Positions 1-10,149 of a stretch of 64,000 nt of DNA are shown one piece after another (the stretch's first letter is position 1; every line of letters begins with the position of its first letter). Source of the DNA: Vibrio harveyi NBRC 15634 = ATCC 14126 = KCTC 12724 (GTDB lineage: Bacteria; Pseudomonadota; Gammaproteobacteria; Enterobacterales; Vibrionaceae). Location: the NCBI RefSeq assembly GCF_001591145.1, contig NZ_BCUF01000008.1, positions 78,846 through 142,845 on the forward strand. Direction: 5' to 3'. The position numbers were made by a program, and so were the translations under genes. The notes below the pieces were generated by a model that was not told the origin of the DNA, made no database searches, and saw only the letters and a list, made by a program, of their open reading frames with translations.

Positions 1-822
1 GCCTTAACTCGCTTTTTCATTCCGGCGTTGGTGTTACTTCCTTTCGTCCTCAAATCCATGGATAAAGTACGCGCAGTACCGAACAAATATCTTATCGGTA
101 TCGTCATCGGAAGCGGACTCCCATACTTGCTCGTTGCTGGCACCGCTATGCACTTTGCCCCAGTCGCCCATGGCAGTGCTCTGATACCTGGCACTTTGCC
201 TCTGTTTGTCTCTGCGATTGCGGTCATTTGTTACCAGCAACCTCTTAGCCAACATCGTATGGTCGGTTTGTCTGCTGTCTTACTTGGGATTATGGTGTTC
301 CTGCTGTCCAATCTCGGTGAAGAATACAACTGGGCACAATTAAAAGGGCACTTACTGTTTCTAGTCGGCAGCTTAATGTGGGCGGTATTTACCATCAGTG
401 CTCGCGTTGCAAATTTAAGTGCTTATGTTTGCGCTGGGTTTGTTTCAGTCATTTCGTTTGCATTGCTGATTGTCGCTGTAGGTTTCGGTTGGTTGGATAG
501 TTATTTAGCCATCACACCTATCACTGATTGGCCATGGAAAGAGCTTGTTGGTCATCTCGTATTACAAGGTATCGGAGCAGGTCTATTAGCATCTTTCACT
601 TTTCTTTACGCAATCAGAACCATTGGAGCGGAAGCCAGCGCCGCATTCGGATCTCTCACACCAGTATTGGCAACCTTACTCGCAATGCCAGTGTTTAATG
701 AGCAGCCTGATACCCTTACATGGTGTGCTTTAATATTGGTGACTTGCGGTAGTATCGTGGCGAGTAATATCCTGATGAAACAAGACCCTAGTCAGAAATA
801 TCAGCCACCTGTTCACAGATAA
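1..822 (+). CDS. DMT (EamA-type) transporter, 5' end cut by window edge
   Basis: Inner-membrane carrier of the drug/metabolite transporter superfamily. The reading frame is open from base 1, and the first available start (TTG at 28) lies inside a hydrophobic run, so the true start is upstream of the window. About eight to nine hydrophobic segments remain, in the two-fold EamA pattern. The second repeat ends with a run containing GAEASAAFGSLTPVLATLLA, typical of the family's conserved last helices. The C-terminus is short and polar. Substrate cannot be told. A PilZ gene follows on the same strand after 93 bases. Family assignment is firm; specificity is unknown. Confidence 0.85.
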   Translation, partial: ALTRFFIPALVLLPFVLKSMDKVRAVPNKYLIGIVIGSGLPYLLVAGTAMHFAPVAHGSALIPGTLPLFVSAIAVICYQQPLSQHRMVGLSAVLLGIMVFLLSNLGEEYNWAQLKGHLLFLVGSLMWAVFTISARVANLSAYVCAGFVSVISFALLIVAVGFGWLDSYLAITPITDWPWKELVGHLVLQGIGAGLLASFTFLYAIRTIGAEASAAFGSLTPVLATLLAMPVFNEQPDTLTWCALILVTCGSIVASNILMKQDPSQKYQPPVHR

Positions 823-915
823 CAATAAAATTGCATAACTTTTTACAGGCACCTATTGAAAGCCAAAATAGCGTTTTGATAACCTGTTGCGATAATAAAT
901 TAAACGTCAGATGTT

Positions 916-1578
916 ATGCCTTCAACTCATACAAAAGATGAACTGCATAAATTCCTAAAAACAGGGATGCGAATCTCGGTAAATTTCGAGTTCGGTCAGG
1001 AAGAAAAGTGCATTTACGCTGCTACTTATTTAGGGCTTAAAGAAAACGCTTATATCATTCTCGACATACCCGCTCGGTTATTAGAAGAGCAAGCGCTAAG
1101 AAAACTCACCAATGTGGACGTTGTTATCCGTGGTGTGTCAGATACAGATCTGGGGCATGTGATTGCTTTTAAGACCAGTGTGCTGATGAACTTGGTCCGA
1201 CCGTCTCCGTTATTGTTTGTACGGATTCCTGCCACCTTCGCGACGAAGCCTGTACGTGAGCATGAGCGTTATAAATTGCAATTAGACTGTGCAATAGACC
1301 ACACTGGCAATAAATATGATGGCAGTTTGGTCGACTTCTCTCTTTCTGGCTGTGGAATTTCGACGTTGGTTGAACCCGAGTTTGAAATCGGTGAACGAAT
1401 TACGATTGAATCCCCTTTAAGTGGCTATATCGACGAAGAAAACCACTGCTCAGTTGCCAATATTAAGAAGCTACCAAAAGGTTGGATTATAGGCGTGAAA
1501 TTTGAGGTACCGCTTGATATGTCCGAAGAATTGAAGAATGAGTTACTAGAGCATTCTTTTTCAGCCAGCACGATTTAG
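916..1578 (+). CDS. PilZ-domain protein with YcgR-like N-terminal domain
   Basis: Probable cyclic-di-GMP effector. The N-terminal ~105 residues resemble the YcgR-type flagellar-brake domain. The C-terminal PilZ domain carries both nucleotide-binding motifs: an RxxxR (Arg114 to Arg118, REHER) and a D-x-S-x-x-G (Asp140, Ser142, Gly145). At 220 aa it is close to the usual size of this two-domain class. No signal peptide or membrane segment is seen, so it is cytosolic. It is convergent with luxQ and shares a hairpin terminator (1611-1633). Its partner, perhaps flagellar motor, pilus or another machine, cannot be read from context. ATG at 916 is chosen although its ribosome site is weak. Confidence 0.88.
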   Translation: MPSTHTKDELHKFLKTGMRISVNFEFGQEEKCIYAATYLGLKENAYIILDIPARLLEEQALRKLTNVDVVIRGVSDTDLGHVIAFKTSVLMNLVRPSPLLFVRIPATFATKPVREHERYKLQLDCAIDHTGNKYDGSLVDFSLSGCGISTLVEPEFEIGERITIESPLSGYIDEENHCSVANIKKLPKGWIIGVKFEVPLDMSEELKNELLEHSFSASTI

Positions 1579-1610
1579 GCTGCATAAGGTTCTCAACCGT
1601 AAAGAACTAA

Positions 1611-1633
1611 AAAGGGAGCATCATGCTCCCTTT
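1611..1633. terminator. Bidirectional hairpin terminator between PilZ gene and luxQ
   Basis: Stem AAAGGGAGCA / TGCTCCCTTT with a three-base loop lies between the convergent PilZ gene and luxQ. The flanking A and T runs suit termination in both directions. Confidence 0.8.
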
Positions 1634-1645
1634 GCTATTTCTGCA

Positions 1646-4224
1646 TTACGTCCGTTCTAGCAAAAATCTTTGCTTAAAATCGACAAACGCTTCATGTAAT
1701 GCGTTTTCTTTGATTGGCTTGAGCAAGACATAATTCGCCCCTGCCGCCATAAATGCATCACTAGTTTCTTTAGCTGTATCAGCCGTACAGGCATAAATAG
1801 GCGTACCAAGTCGCAAGTTCTGACGAATCTCATGAGTTGTTTCAATACCACCAAGATGCGGTAATTGATTGTCCATCAAGATAAGGTCATAAGTATTGTC
1901 CGCGAGAAACTCCATCGCCTCTAATCCATCTTTTGCCCAATCAACCTGCATTTTGTACTTCTTGCAGAACGCCTGGAGAATAAAGGCATTGGTGTGATTG
2001 TCCTCCACCAGCAACACTTTCAAACTCTCATCAAACAAAGCTTCAGGCTTAACGCGTTGGCTGACTTCTAACGGTCGGAATACACGCTCACGGTCTTTTA
2101 CCGGCAATGTCACAACGAAAGTTGTGCCCATCCCTTTACTACTACGAACCTGAACATCGCCTTCCAACATATCGACAAGATTCTTAACGATGGTTAAGCC
2201 TAAACCACTACCACCGTATTCTCGTGTTGTTGTTGCTTCTTCTTGTACAAACGGTTCGAACATTTGGTCTAACTTGTCCGACTCAATCCCGATCCCCGTA
2301 TCAGTAATTTCAACAACCAATACACTGTTCTCTGCACCATAAAATTGCTCAAGCTCGGCATGGATCCGGATAGAACCCGACGGAGTAAACTTGGCGGAGT
2401 TACTAACAAGGTTAAACAGAATTTGGTTGAGTCGAACTTGATCCGTAAAGATTTCGACATTCGGATCCAGTTTGTTTTCGATAACCAGCTCAACCCCTTT
2501 ATTTGTACAGATTGGACGATAGATATTTTCCAATGTGCGAATCGTATCGGAGAATGAGAACGGGTGCTTCTGGATATTAAACTTACCTTGCTCTATCTTG
2601 GAGAAATCCAAAATATCATTCAGTACGGCAAGTAAGTGCTCACCACTGTGGCACAGAACATCAATTTGGTTCTTCTGCTCTTGAGTTTCTACCGTGTCTT
2701 TAAGTAATTGCGCAACACCTAAGATACCGTTAATTGGAGTACGGATCTCATGACTCATCTTCGCAAGGAAATCAGCTCTAGCTTGTGCAGACTTCTCTGC
2801 TTCTCTACGTGCGATATTACTTTGCTTTTCCGCTTCAATCAGAGTTGTAATGTCTTGCCCTTGCACAATGATGCCACTGATATCACCGTCGACACGAATT
2901 GGTGATAGGTTCCAACGGTAAATCTTATTCCCAATTGGAACGTTGACGCCTGTTAACGTCGCACCTTGCGCTGCCATCTTCAGGTGAGGTGTCAATTTAT
3001 CTTTGAAGCCTTGGAAGACAGGATGCATGGTTTCATTGTCATCTTCGATAACGAGCTCTTTGCGTGCTGCAGGGTTCATTTGGATAAGAACACTTTCCTC
3101 AGACCACACCATAATCGGTGATAACGCGAAGTTAAACAGGTCTCGGAATGACTTCTTCTGCGCCTCTAGTTCCTCAAAAGTACTTTCAAGAGTAGAGCCA
3201 ATATGATCGAACTCTTCGATATCCGAACCATCAAAGCGCTCAAAGCCCTTTTCCTCACGCGCGGAACGAGTGTAGGACATCAGAGACTCCAACTGCGCCG
3301 CTACCTTACTCTCGATCCATTCTTTAGTGAGCAACGCAATCATGATCATACCGATGATAGAAGCCAACATTGCTAGGATATGTTGGATCTGCAACGTAAC
3401 AACGCTTTGGTTATCCTGCACAGTAAGCAAGCATAACTCTGTCGTCACGGCATTCACTTCTATTGGAGTTTGAATCACTAGAAGTTTGTCGAGCCTTCTT
3501 TCTGAACCTTTGCGCTGCAAAATATCCGCAACATTGTATGGCTCGTCACCAATTAAGGGGTTAGCTAAAGGGACGTTATTCGCCACAAGGACCACATTGT
3601 CGACATTACTTTCGCTTTTTAGCTTCTCCATCAAAGCGAAGTTGTTATCAAGCACTACAACATTAAAAGAGAAGCCAAGCACTTCACCTGTCGCAGGATC
3701 CAACACTGGCACGCGACGCGTCAGCATATGTCTAGAACCAATAGAGGTCATCACATTAATGTAATACCAGTTATTACTAAAGGTGACGCGGTTCGCCAAA
3801 CTGTCGAGGATAAGATCATTCACACCATAGAAATGTGCATTACCATCATCCCAAATGATGCCCTTATGATCGGTCAGAAAGCGAAACTCTGGCGTGTGCG
3901 ATGGGTCACTTTGATCGATACTGAGAAAGAAAAAGTTAAGTGCATCAGTGTCGCGATTGGTGTAAAAGTCACGAATCACTTCACTTTTTGAGTTGCTGTC
4001 ATGATGTATTTGAATCGCCGCAAAGTGACTATCAAATATATTGTGGATCAATGCAGAGGTTTGTTGCTTCGTTCTGTCGACTTCTTGCCAAATGATCTGT
4101 TTCGAGAAGTAATAGCTCTGAATAAAAATCCCTAGAATGATCGGAGCAAGAACAAGAATGATGATCTTTGTTATGAGCGTCGCCAGTGAGCGACGCTTCT
4201 TTATGTTTGATCGAGTTATTGTCA

Positions 4225-4225
<1 letters not shown>
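1646..4225 (-). CDS. luxQ: Autoinducer-2 hybrid sensor kinase/phosphatase LuxQ
   Basis: Inner-membrane hybrid histidine kinase that binds the LuxP-AI-2 complex and sends phosphate to LuxU, then LuxO. The 859-residue protein has the LuxQ length. Order: first membrane helix ~18-38, periplasmic tandem-PAS-like region ~39-280, second helix ~283-303, cytosolic PAS ~360-465, HisKA with MSHEIRTP (His492), HATPase (N, G1 and G2 boxes ~606-695) and receiver (Asp785 in LILMDNQLP, Lys837). The ATG at 4225 overlaps the last base of the luxP stop (TGATG), implying translational coupling. A TTG one codon earlier is an alternative. His492 and Asp785 match the positions I recall for V. harveyi LuxQ. All key residues are present, so it should switch between kinase and phosphatase. 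Confidence 0.97.
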
Positions 4226-5361
<1,136 letters not shown>

Positions 5362-5517
5362 CTATTTTATTACCTAGCCGAGTCATCCTTTACCCTATAA
5401 TTCTGATATCCATAAATTGCCCGCTTCTATATAAATTTTTTTGATATTAAGCCTAGCAGGGCATCAATGTATTATGTGTTACTGTCGCCTGAAATGATAC
5501 CCATAATAGACAAAAAT

Positions 5518-5540
5518 AAACCGCCATTTGAAGGCGGTTT
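5518..5540 (-). terminator. Hairpin terminator, minus strand
   Basis: AAACCGCC / GGCGGTTT stem with a T-rich tail only on the minus strand. It probably ends the yceH / GIY-YIG transcript, about 130 bases past its last stop codon, just before the luxP promoter region. The rest of 5323-5671 holds no gene that I can see. Confidence 0.7.
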
Positions 5541-5671
5541 GCTCTCTAATACGCATAGTGTTAATTCAAATTGCCCAACATTGAACTAGCAGCACATATT
5601 TGTACTTTTTAATTGATTAGAAGTTGTACAGCTCAATATTGGTCGAAAATGTCACTTGCGAAAATCATTGA

Positions 5672-5998
5672 TTAATTGGAACACTTCACTCGTGTTTGAA
5701 ATGCAAGGACATGTTTTTCATCGATACAAATTTCAGCATCTTCGCTGACTAAGAGCTCTTTCTTAGCTTTAGTCAGTTGCTTGATAAAGTATTCCGCTTT
5801 CATCGCGACGCTTTTGCTTTCAAAAGAAGAGAACCATTCCAAGGTTAATGGTCCCTTCCCTTTCAGTGCTTTTGCACCTTTCCCGCTCTGATGCTGTTTG
5901 AAGCGTCGATCCACATCATTCGTTACACCACAATACAGCGCATTGCGGTTATTACGGATTAGATAGACGCTCCAATTTTGCTCGGCAGTCTCACTCAT
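5672..5998 (-). CDS. GIY-YIG family nuclease-like protein (YhbQ/UPF0213 type)
   Basis: Small 108-residue single-domain GIY-YIG protein. The first motif appears as SVYLIRN and the second as YCGVT at ~residues 10-27. The Arg of the active-site helix (DVDRRFKQH) and the later Glu/Asn region are present. Proteins of this class (E. coli YhbQ) are small predicted nucleases. The ATG overlaps the TGA of the upstream gene (ATGA), so the two are translationally coupled. A terminator at 5518-5540 closes the unit. The biological substrate is not known from sequence. Confidence 0.88.
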   Translation of the reverse strand: MSETAEQNWSVYLIRNNRNALYCGVTNDVDRRFKQHQSGKGAKALKGKGPLTLEWFSSFESKSVAMKAEYFIKQLTKAKKELLVSEDAEICIDEKHVLAFQTRVKCSN

Positions 5999-6648
5999 GA
6001 AAGCAGAGATTCAACCTGTTCTTTTAATGCGGTCAGCTCTGCACGAAGTTCTGCCACTTCTTGTTCTAACTGGCTAATGCGCTCAGAACTGGCTGATGAT
6101 GGCGCCGCACTTGCCACAGCCAACTCACTGATGTCTACCTCACCACAAAATAGATGCATGTAACGTGATTCACGCTTGCCCGCCTCGCGAGGCAGTTTAA
6201 CCACAAGAGGTCCTTTCTCTTCGCTTGCAAGGTGCTCAAGAACGTTTTCAACTTCCTTTACATCATTAAATGTTGCTAGACGATTAGTGCGCGTGCGAAT
6301 TTCGCCAGGGGTTTGAGCACCACGAAGCAGCATGCAACATACGATGCCTTTCTCTTGCTCGGTAAGTTGTAGGTCGCCAAACTCGGTATTACAGAATCGG
6401 TGTTGGTATTTGCTGACACGGCTATTGAAACCACTTTCATCACTGACAAGACGACGCTCGATGAGTGCATCAACCGCGTCTAGTACGTCTGCTTCAGACA
6501 ATGACATGACAGGTTCGCGGTTGCTTTTTTGATTACATGCGTTCGTCAGCGCGTTAAGGCTTAGGGGGTATTGGTCGGGGGTGGTGACTTCTTTTTCGAT
6601 TAAGCAGCCAATTACTCGTGCTTCAATTGCCGTTAGCTCAACTTTCAT
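5995..6648 (-). CDS. YceH family protein (DUF480, UPF0502)
   Basis: A 217-residue cytosolic protein of the YceH/DUF480 family. The N-terminal motif ([20 protein letters not shown]) and the following [15 protein letters not shown] are hallmarks of the family, which folds as two tandem winged helices. The last ~35 residues (from ~183) are a predicted coiled coil with regular Leu/Glu spacing, suggesting oligomers. Function of the family is not settled. It is coupled to the downstream GIY-YIG gene by a four-base overlap. Confidence 0.9.
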   Translation of the reverse strand: MKVELTAIEARVIGCLIEKEVTTPDQYPLSLNALTNACNQKSNREPVMSLSEADVLDAVDALIERRLVSDESGFNSRVSKYQHRFCNTEFGDLQLTEQEKGIVCCMLLRGAQTPGEIRTRTNRLATFNDVKEVENVLEHLASEEKGPLVVKLPREAGKRESRYMHLFCGEVDISELAVASAAPSSASSERISQLEQEVAELRAELTALKEQVESLLS

Positions 6649-6741
6649 AATGCATTTCCTTATTATTGTTGCATTTGAATTTGGGTATCAGGCTAAAGCA
6701 TAGCGCATGGACCTGACACCCTTTGCGAATCGGGTTAGGTC

Positions 6742-6957
6742 TTAATGCTCTGATAGAATCGACACTTTGGTCATTTTTCCATTCTCGTCAATCATCATTA
6801 TCTTCGAACGATTGAGTTCGACTTCAGTGATTTCGAGTTGCGTTCTAGCAGCCACATACGCTGCTTTGAGTTTGGTAGCCAAAGAATCGTCTTGGTTATC
6901 GACCTCTTGGCTTTCGACTTGCTCCGCAATAGTCCCAGAGTTCATTTCGAGCTTCAT
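6742..6957 (-). CDS. Small hypothetical protein
   Basis: Unrecognised acidic protein of about 71 residues from the ATG at 6957. It is rich in Glu, Asp and Gln, has a probable helical centre (LATKLKAAYVAARTQLEI) and has no membrane segment. An alternative in-frame TTG at 7008, four bases after an AAGGGA, would give 88 residues. The start is therefore uncertain. It stands alone, upstream of yceH on the same strand with a ~90-base gap. Composition looks protein-like, but no family is recognised. Confidence 0.5.
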   Translation of the reverse strand: MKLEMNSGTIAEQVESQEVDNQDDSLATKLKAAYVAARTQLEITEVELNRSKIMMIDENGKMTKVSILSEH

Positions 6958-7183
6958 ATTTTTGTATTGAATGAAGTTGATGATATAGCGAAGGCTCCAC
7001 CATGACAACGAGTCCCTTCACTCAAGTGAGCAACATTCACGCTTTTAGCACTCGATTGTTAATGCCACATCAGAATTGATGGATAAATGTCCAACCCAGC
7101 ATGACGTTTGATCTAAAGACTGTTATGCCACGAGATGTTGTGCTTTAATCGAATTAGATATTCACAAATTAGGAAAGGGAACC

Positions 7184-7498
7184 ATGAGTAGCGTATTTGA
7201 AATCGTGAACCAAGCTCGTCGTAAAAACAAACTAAAACGTGAGCTGCTTGATAACGAGAAAAAAGTTCGTGACAACCGTAAACGTGTAGACCTACTAGAA
7301 AACCTTCTAGACTACATCAAACCAGAAATGTCTCACGACGAAATCGTTGCAATCATCAAGAACATGAAAGCAGACTACGAAGACCGCGTTGACGATCACA
7401 TCATCAAGAGTGCAGAAATTTCTAAAGCACGTCGTGACATCAGCCGTCGTATTCGCGAACTGACTGAAGAAGACAAACAAACTAGCGGCAAAAAATAA
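7184..7498 (+). CDS. yeeX: YeeX / DUF496 family protein
   Basis: A 104-residue, highly charged, almost wholly helical protein of the DUF496 (UPF0265) family. It matches E. coli YeeX across the middle: [29 protein letters not shown] and [12 protein letters not shown]. It is probably coiled-coil and cytosolic. The family has no settled function. ATG at 7184 follows an AGGAAAGGGA ribosome site. A strong terminator (7521-7557) separates it from the MATE gene, so it is monocistronic. Confidence 0.93.
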   Translation: MSSVFEIVNQARRKNKLKRELLDNEKKVRDNRKRVDLLENLLDYIKPEMSHDEIVAIIKNMKADYEDRVDDHIIKSAEISKARRDISRRIRELTEEDKQTSGKK

Positions 7499-7520
7499 GC
7501 CCAAATAGTTGTAGAATTTA

Positions 7521-7557
7521 ACCCCGAGCAGGGATAACTTGCTCGGGGTTTCTTTTT
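7521..7557 (+). terminator. Rho-independent terminator after yeeX
   Basis: Stem CCCCGAGCA / TGCTCGGGG followed by TTTCTTTTT. Confidence 0.92.
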
Positions 7558-7621
7558 GTAACTTACAAAACCAGTGTGTACAATAACACCAATTCTTGTT
7601 CCCAAAACACCCAATTTCTCT

Positions 7622-8959
7622 ATGTCTTCTACTTCTTCTAGCGTGCAACCAACGTTAGCAAAACAACTTTTCACTATGACCTGGCCAATGCTGTTTGGCG
7701 TATTGTCATTGATGAGCTTCCAACTTGTCGACAGTGCCTTCATTGGGCAACTGGGCGTTTTACCACTTGCGGCACAAGGCTTCACTTTACCATTACAAAT
7801 GGTGGTTATTGGCATTCAAGTTGGTTTGGGTATTGCCACTACCGCAGTGATATCGAAAGCACTAGGAGCAAACGACACCCACTACGCAAAACAATTAGGT
7901 GGGTTAGTCCTCATGATTGGCTCTGTCGGCGTAGCTGTACTTGGTTTGATCATTTGGTTATTGCGTTACCCTATTCTCTCTTTATTAAGCGCACCAGAAA
8001 CCGTCATGCCAATTATCGACAGCTACTGGCCATGGTGGTTGCTAAGCTCATGGACGGGTGCTGTGCTGTACTTCTATTACAGTATTTGTCGTTCTAATGG
8101 TAATACCATGCTGCCAGGCACTATGATGATGGTCACCAGTGTAGTGAACTTAGTGCTCGATCCACTATTCATTTTCACCTTTGATTTAGGCATCAACGGT
8201 GCCGCTATCGCTACGATAATCGCGTTCGGGTTTGGCATTTTGGTTGTGGCGCCTCGCGTACAAAAAAATCACTGGGCGACGTTCCAATGGCAAGAGCTGG
8301 ATGTTGTGAAAAGCGTTCGCTCCATCGGTCACATTATGGGACCGGCAATGATCAGCCAATTATTACCACCACTCTCTTCTATGCTGGCGACGAAGCTATT
8401 GGCAGGCTTTGGTACCGCAGCAGTAGCATCATGGGCGTTAGGCTCTCGTTATGAGTTTTTTGCTATTGTTTCTGTACTTGCACTGACGATGTCAATGCCG
8501 CCGATGGTTGGTCGTCTACTAGGAGCGAAAAACTACACCGACATTCAGTCTCTCATCTCGATTGCGGTTAAGTTCATACTTGGTTTCCAATTGCTGATTG
8601 CTGTGATTACGTTTATCGCTGCAGACCCACTGGCATTATTGATGACCAGCGACGCGCAAGTCACCCATGTACTTGAAATGCACTTGATGATTGTACCTAT
8701 CAGTTTGGGCTCGCTTGGTGTATGTATGTTGATGGTTTCGATCTGTAACGCCCTTGGTAAGTCCTACACGGCTCTGACCATTTCGGCACTGCGCCTATTT
8801 TTGTTCTTCCTTCCGTGTTTGTGGGTCGGTGCGCAATTGGGTGGGATTCAAGGGCTACTTATTGGCGCGTGTTTGGGTAATATCTTAGCTGGTATCGCGG
8901 CTTACTTAACCTATAGAAAAACGATTCGTAAGCTCACAGAAGCGCATGCTGCCGCTTAA
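7622..8959 (+). CDS. MATE family multidrug/Na+ efflux transporter
   Basis: Inner-membrane antiporter of the MATE family (DinF/NorM class), 445 residues with twelve hydrophobic segments in two homologous halves. Conserved features include the N-terminal TWPMLFG and the segment with LPLAAQGFTLPLQM, and the second half repeats the pattern (MGPAMISQLLPPLSSMLATK). ATG at 7622 gives the usual short N-terminus. A GTG at 7574 would add 16 residues. The substrate cannot be predicted. A hairpin at 8976-8998 follows. Confidence 0.9.
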   Translation: MSSTSSSVQPTLAKQLFTMTWPMLFGVLSLMSFQLVDSAFIGQLGVLPLAAQGFTLPLQMVVIGIQVGLGIATTAVISKALGANDTHYAKQLGGLVLMIGSVGVAVLGLIIWLLRYPILSLLSAPETVMPIIDSYWPWWLLSSWTGAVLYFYYSICRSNGNTMLPGTMMMVTSVVNLVLDPLFIFTFDLGINGAAIATIIAFGFGILVVAPRVQKNHWATFQWQELDVVKSVRSIGHIMGPAMISQLLPPLSSMLATKLLAGFGTAAVASWALGSRYEFFAIVSVLALTMSMPPMVGRLLGAKNYTDIQSLISIAVKFILGFQLLIAVITFIAADPLALLMTSDAQVTHVLEMHLMIVPISLGSLGVCMLMVSICNALGKSYTALTISALRLFLFFLPCLWVGAQLGGIQGLLIGACLGNILAGIAAYLTYRKTIRKLTEAHAAA

Positions 8960-8975
8960 ATAAGCAAGAAAAACG

Positions 8976-9006
8976 AAAGCCCTCGCATTGAGGGCTTTAT
9001 GGTTTT
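8976..9006 (+). terminator. Terminator after MATE gene
   Basis: AAAGCCCTC / GAGGGCTTT stem with a CATT-type loop, then ATGGTTTTTA. Confidence 0.8.
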
Positions 9007-9100
9007 TATACACTGGGGTCTGTTGATCTTTCGCGGTTAAATTTTACTCAGATGGGAACACCTAGCCGAACCCTTTAGGCAGCGTTTGTAAAGAAAGGCG

Positions 9101-10090
9101 TTAGCCTAGCGCCACTTTATCCGCTGGGAACACAACACCAGTCTGTCTTCTCACCTCAGTGAGCACTTTAGCAACGACAAGTGAGCGCTGCTTCATTTGA
9201 GGATCAATCGAGCCAACTTTGAGTTGCTTTGTAAATGCGTGCGCTTCGTAGAACATGTGGTTCTCTTCTTGAGGCAATGTTAGTACTTGTTTACTCTCAC
9301 CTCGCAAAATGCGCTCAACACCACGTCCTGTGGCAATCATATCTACCAGCACACTGCCCTGTTCACCTTGGAATTCACTTGGGATTAGCGAATCGCTTAC
9401 CTTGGAATGTAATAGGTTCACGTTAAAGCCGTCATACGCCAACGTCACACTGCCACAACCATCGACGCCAGAAGGCAGAATGTGAGCACTTGCTTCTATG
9501 CTGTTAGGCTCGCCAAACAACTCAATCGCGGAGCCAACACAGTAGTAACCGATGTCCATAATCGAACCGTTAGAAAATTCTGGATTGAATGTATTTGGAT
9601 TCTCACCATTTAAATATTTCTGATATCGGGAAGAATACTGACAATAACTGATCGTGGCATGACGAAGAGGGGCGATCGCTGGTAGGCTGTCTTTTAGCAC
9701 TTGAAAATTCGGCGTATATGGTGACATGAAAGCTTCGAACAACACGACGTTATTTTCTTCAGCGGTCTTAAACATCGCCTGAGCAAGAGGATAGTTTGAA
9801 GCCATCGGCTTTTCGCAAATCACGTGCTTACCCGCTTTAAGCATTTGCATTGCCTGAGGAGCATGCAGTGAATTTGGACTCGCTATGTAAACGGCATCGA
9901 TATCGTTATCAGCCCCTAATGCTTCTAAGCTATCGTAATAAGATTGCGCATTATAAGGCTTGCCAAATTCGCACGCTTTCTCAACATCACGTGAATACAC
10001 AGCTTGAAGACAAAATTCTTTGGTCTGGAGCGCAGCTTCAACAAATTGTTGAGAGATCCAGTTCGTCCCGATCACAGCAAGTTTGAACAT
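9101..10090 (-). CDS. Gfo/Idh/MocA family NAD(P)-dependent oxidoreductase
   Basis: A 329-residue sugar or polyol dehydrogenase-like enzyme. The N-terminal Rossmann fold starts with AVIGTNWISQQF, where the GxGxxx loop is reduced to GTNWIS. The EKPMA motif (~residues 92-96) carries the family's catalytic lysine. The C-terminal alpha/beta domain includes MDIGYYCVGSAIELFGEP, the usual Asp/Tyr region. It is cytosolic. It lies 60 bases downstream of the hybrid kinase stop's opposite flank, with no operon partner that names its substrate. A second, distinct member is at 57405-58337. Confidence 0.9.
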   Translation of the reverse strand: MFKLAVIGTNWISQQFVEAALQTKEFCLQAVYSRDVEKACEFGKPYNAQSYYDSLEALGADNDIDAVYIASPNSLHAPQAMQMLKAGKHVICEKPMASNYPLAQAMFKTAEENNVVLFEAFMSPYTPNFQVLKDSLPAIAPLRHATISYCQYSSRYQKYLNGENPNTFNPEFSNGSIMDIGYYCVGSAIELFGEPNSIEASAHILPSGVDGCGSVTLAYDGFNVNLLHSKVSDSLIPSEFQGEQGSVLVDMIATGRGVERILRGESKQVLTLPQEENHMFYEAHAFTKQLKVGSIDPQMKQRSLVVAKVLTEVRRQTGVVFPADKVALG

Positions 10091-10149
10091 GTTACTTCCT
10101 TTTCTTTATCGTTCTAGAAGCCGTAAGGAGTTCGGCTCGCAGACACGAT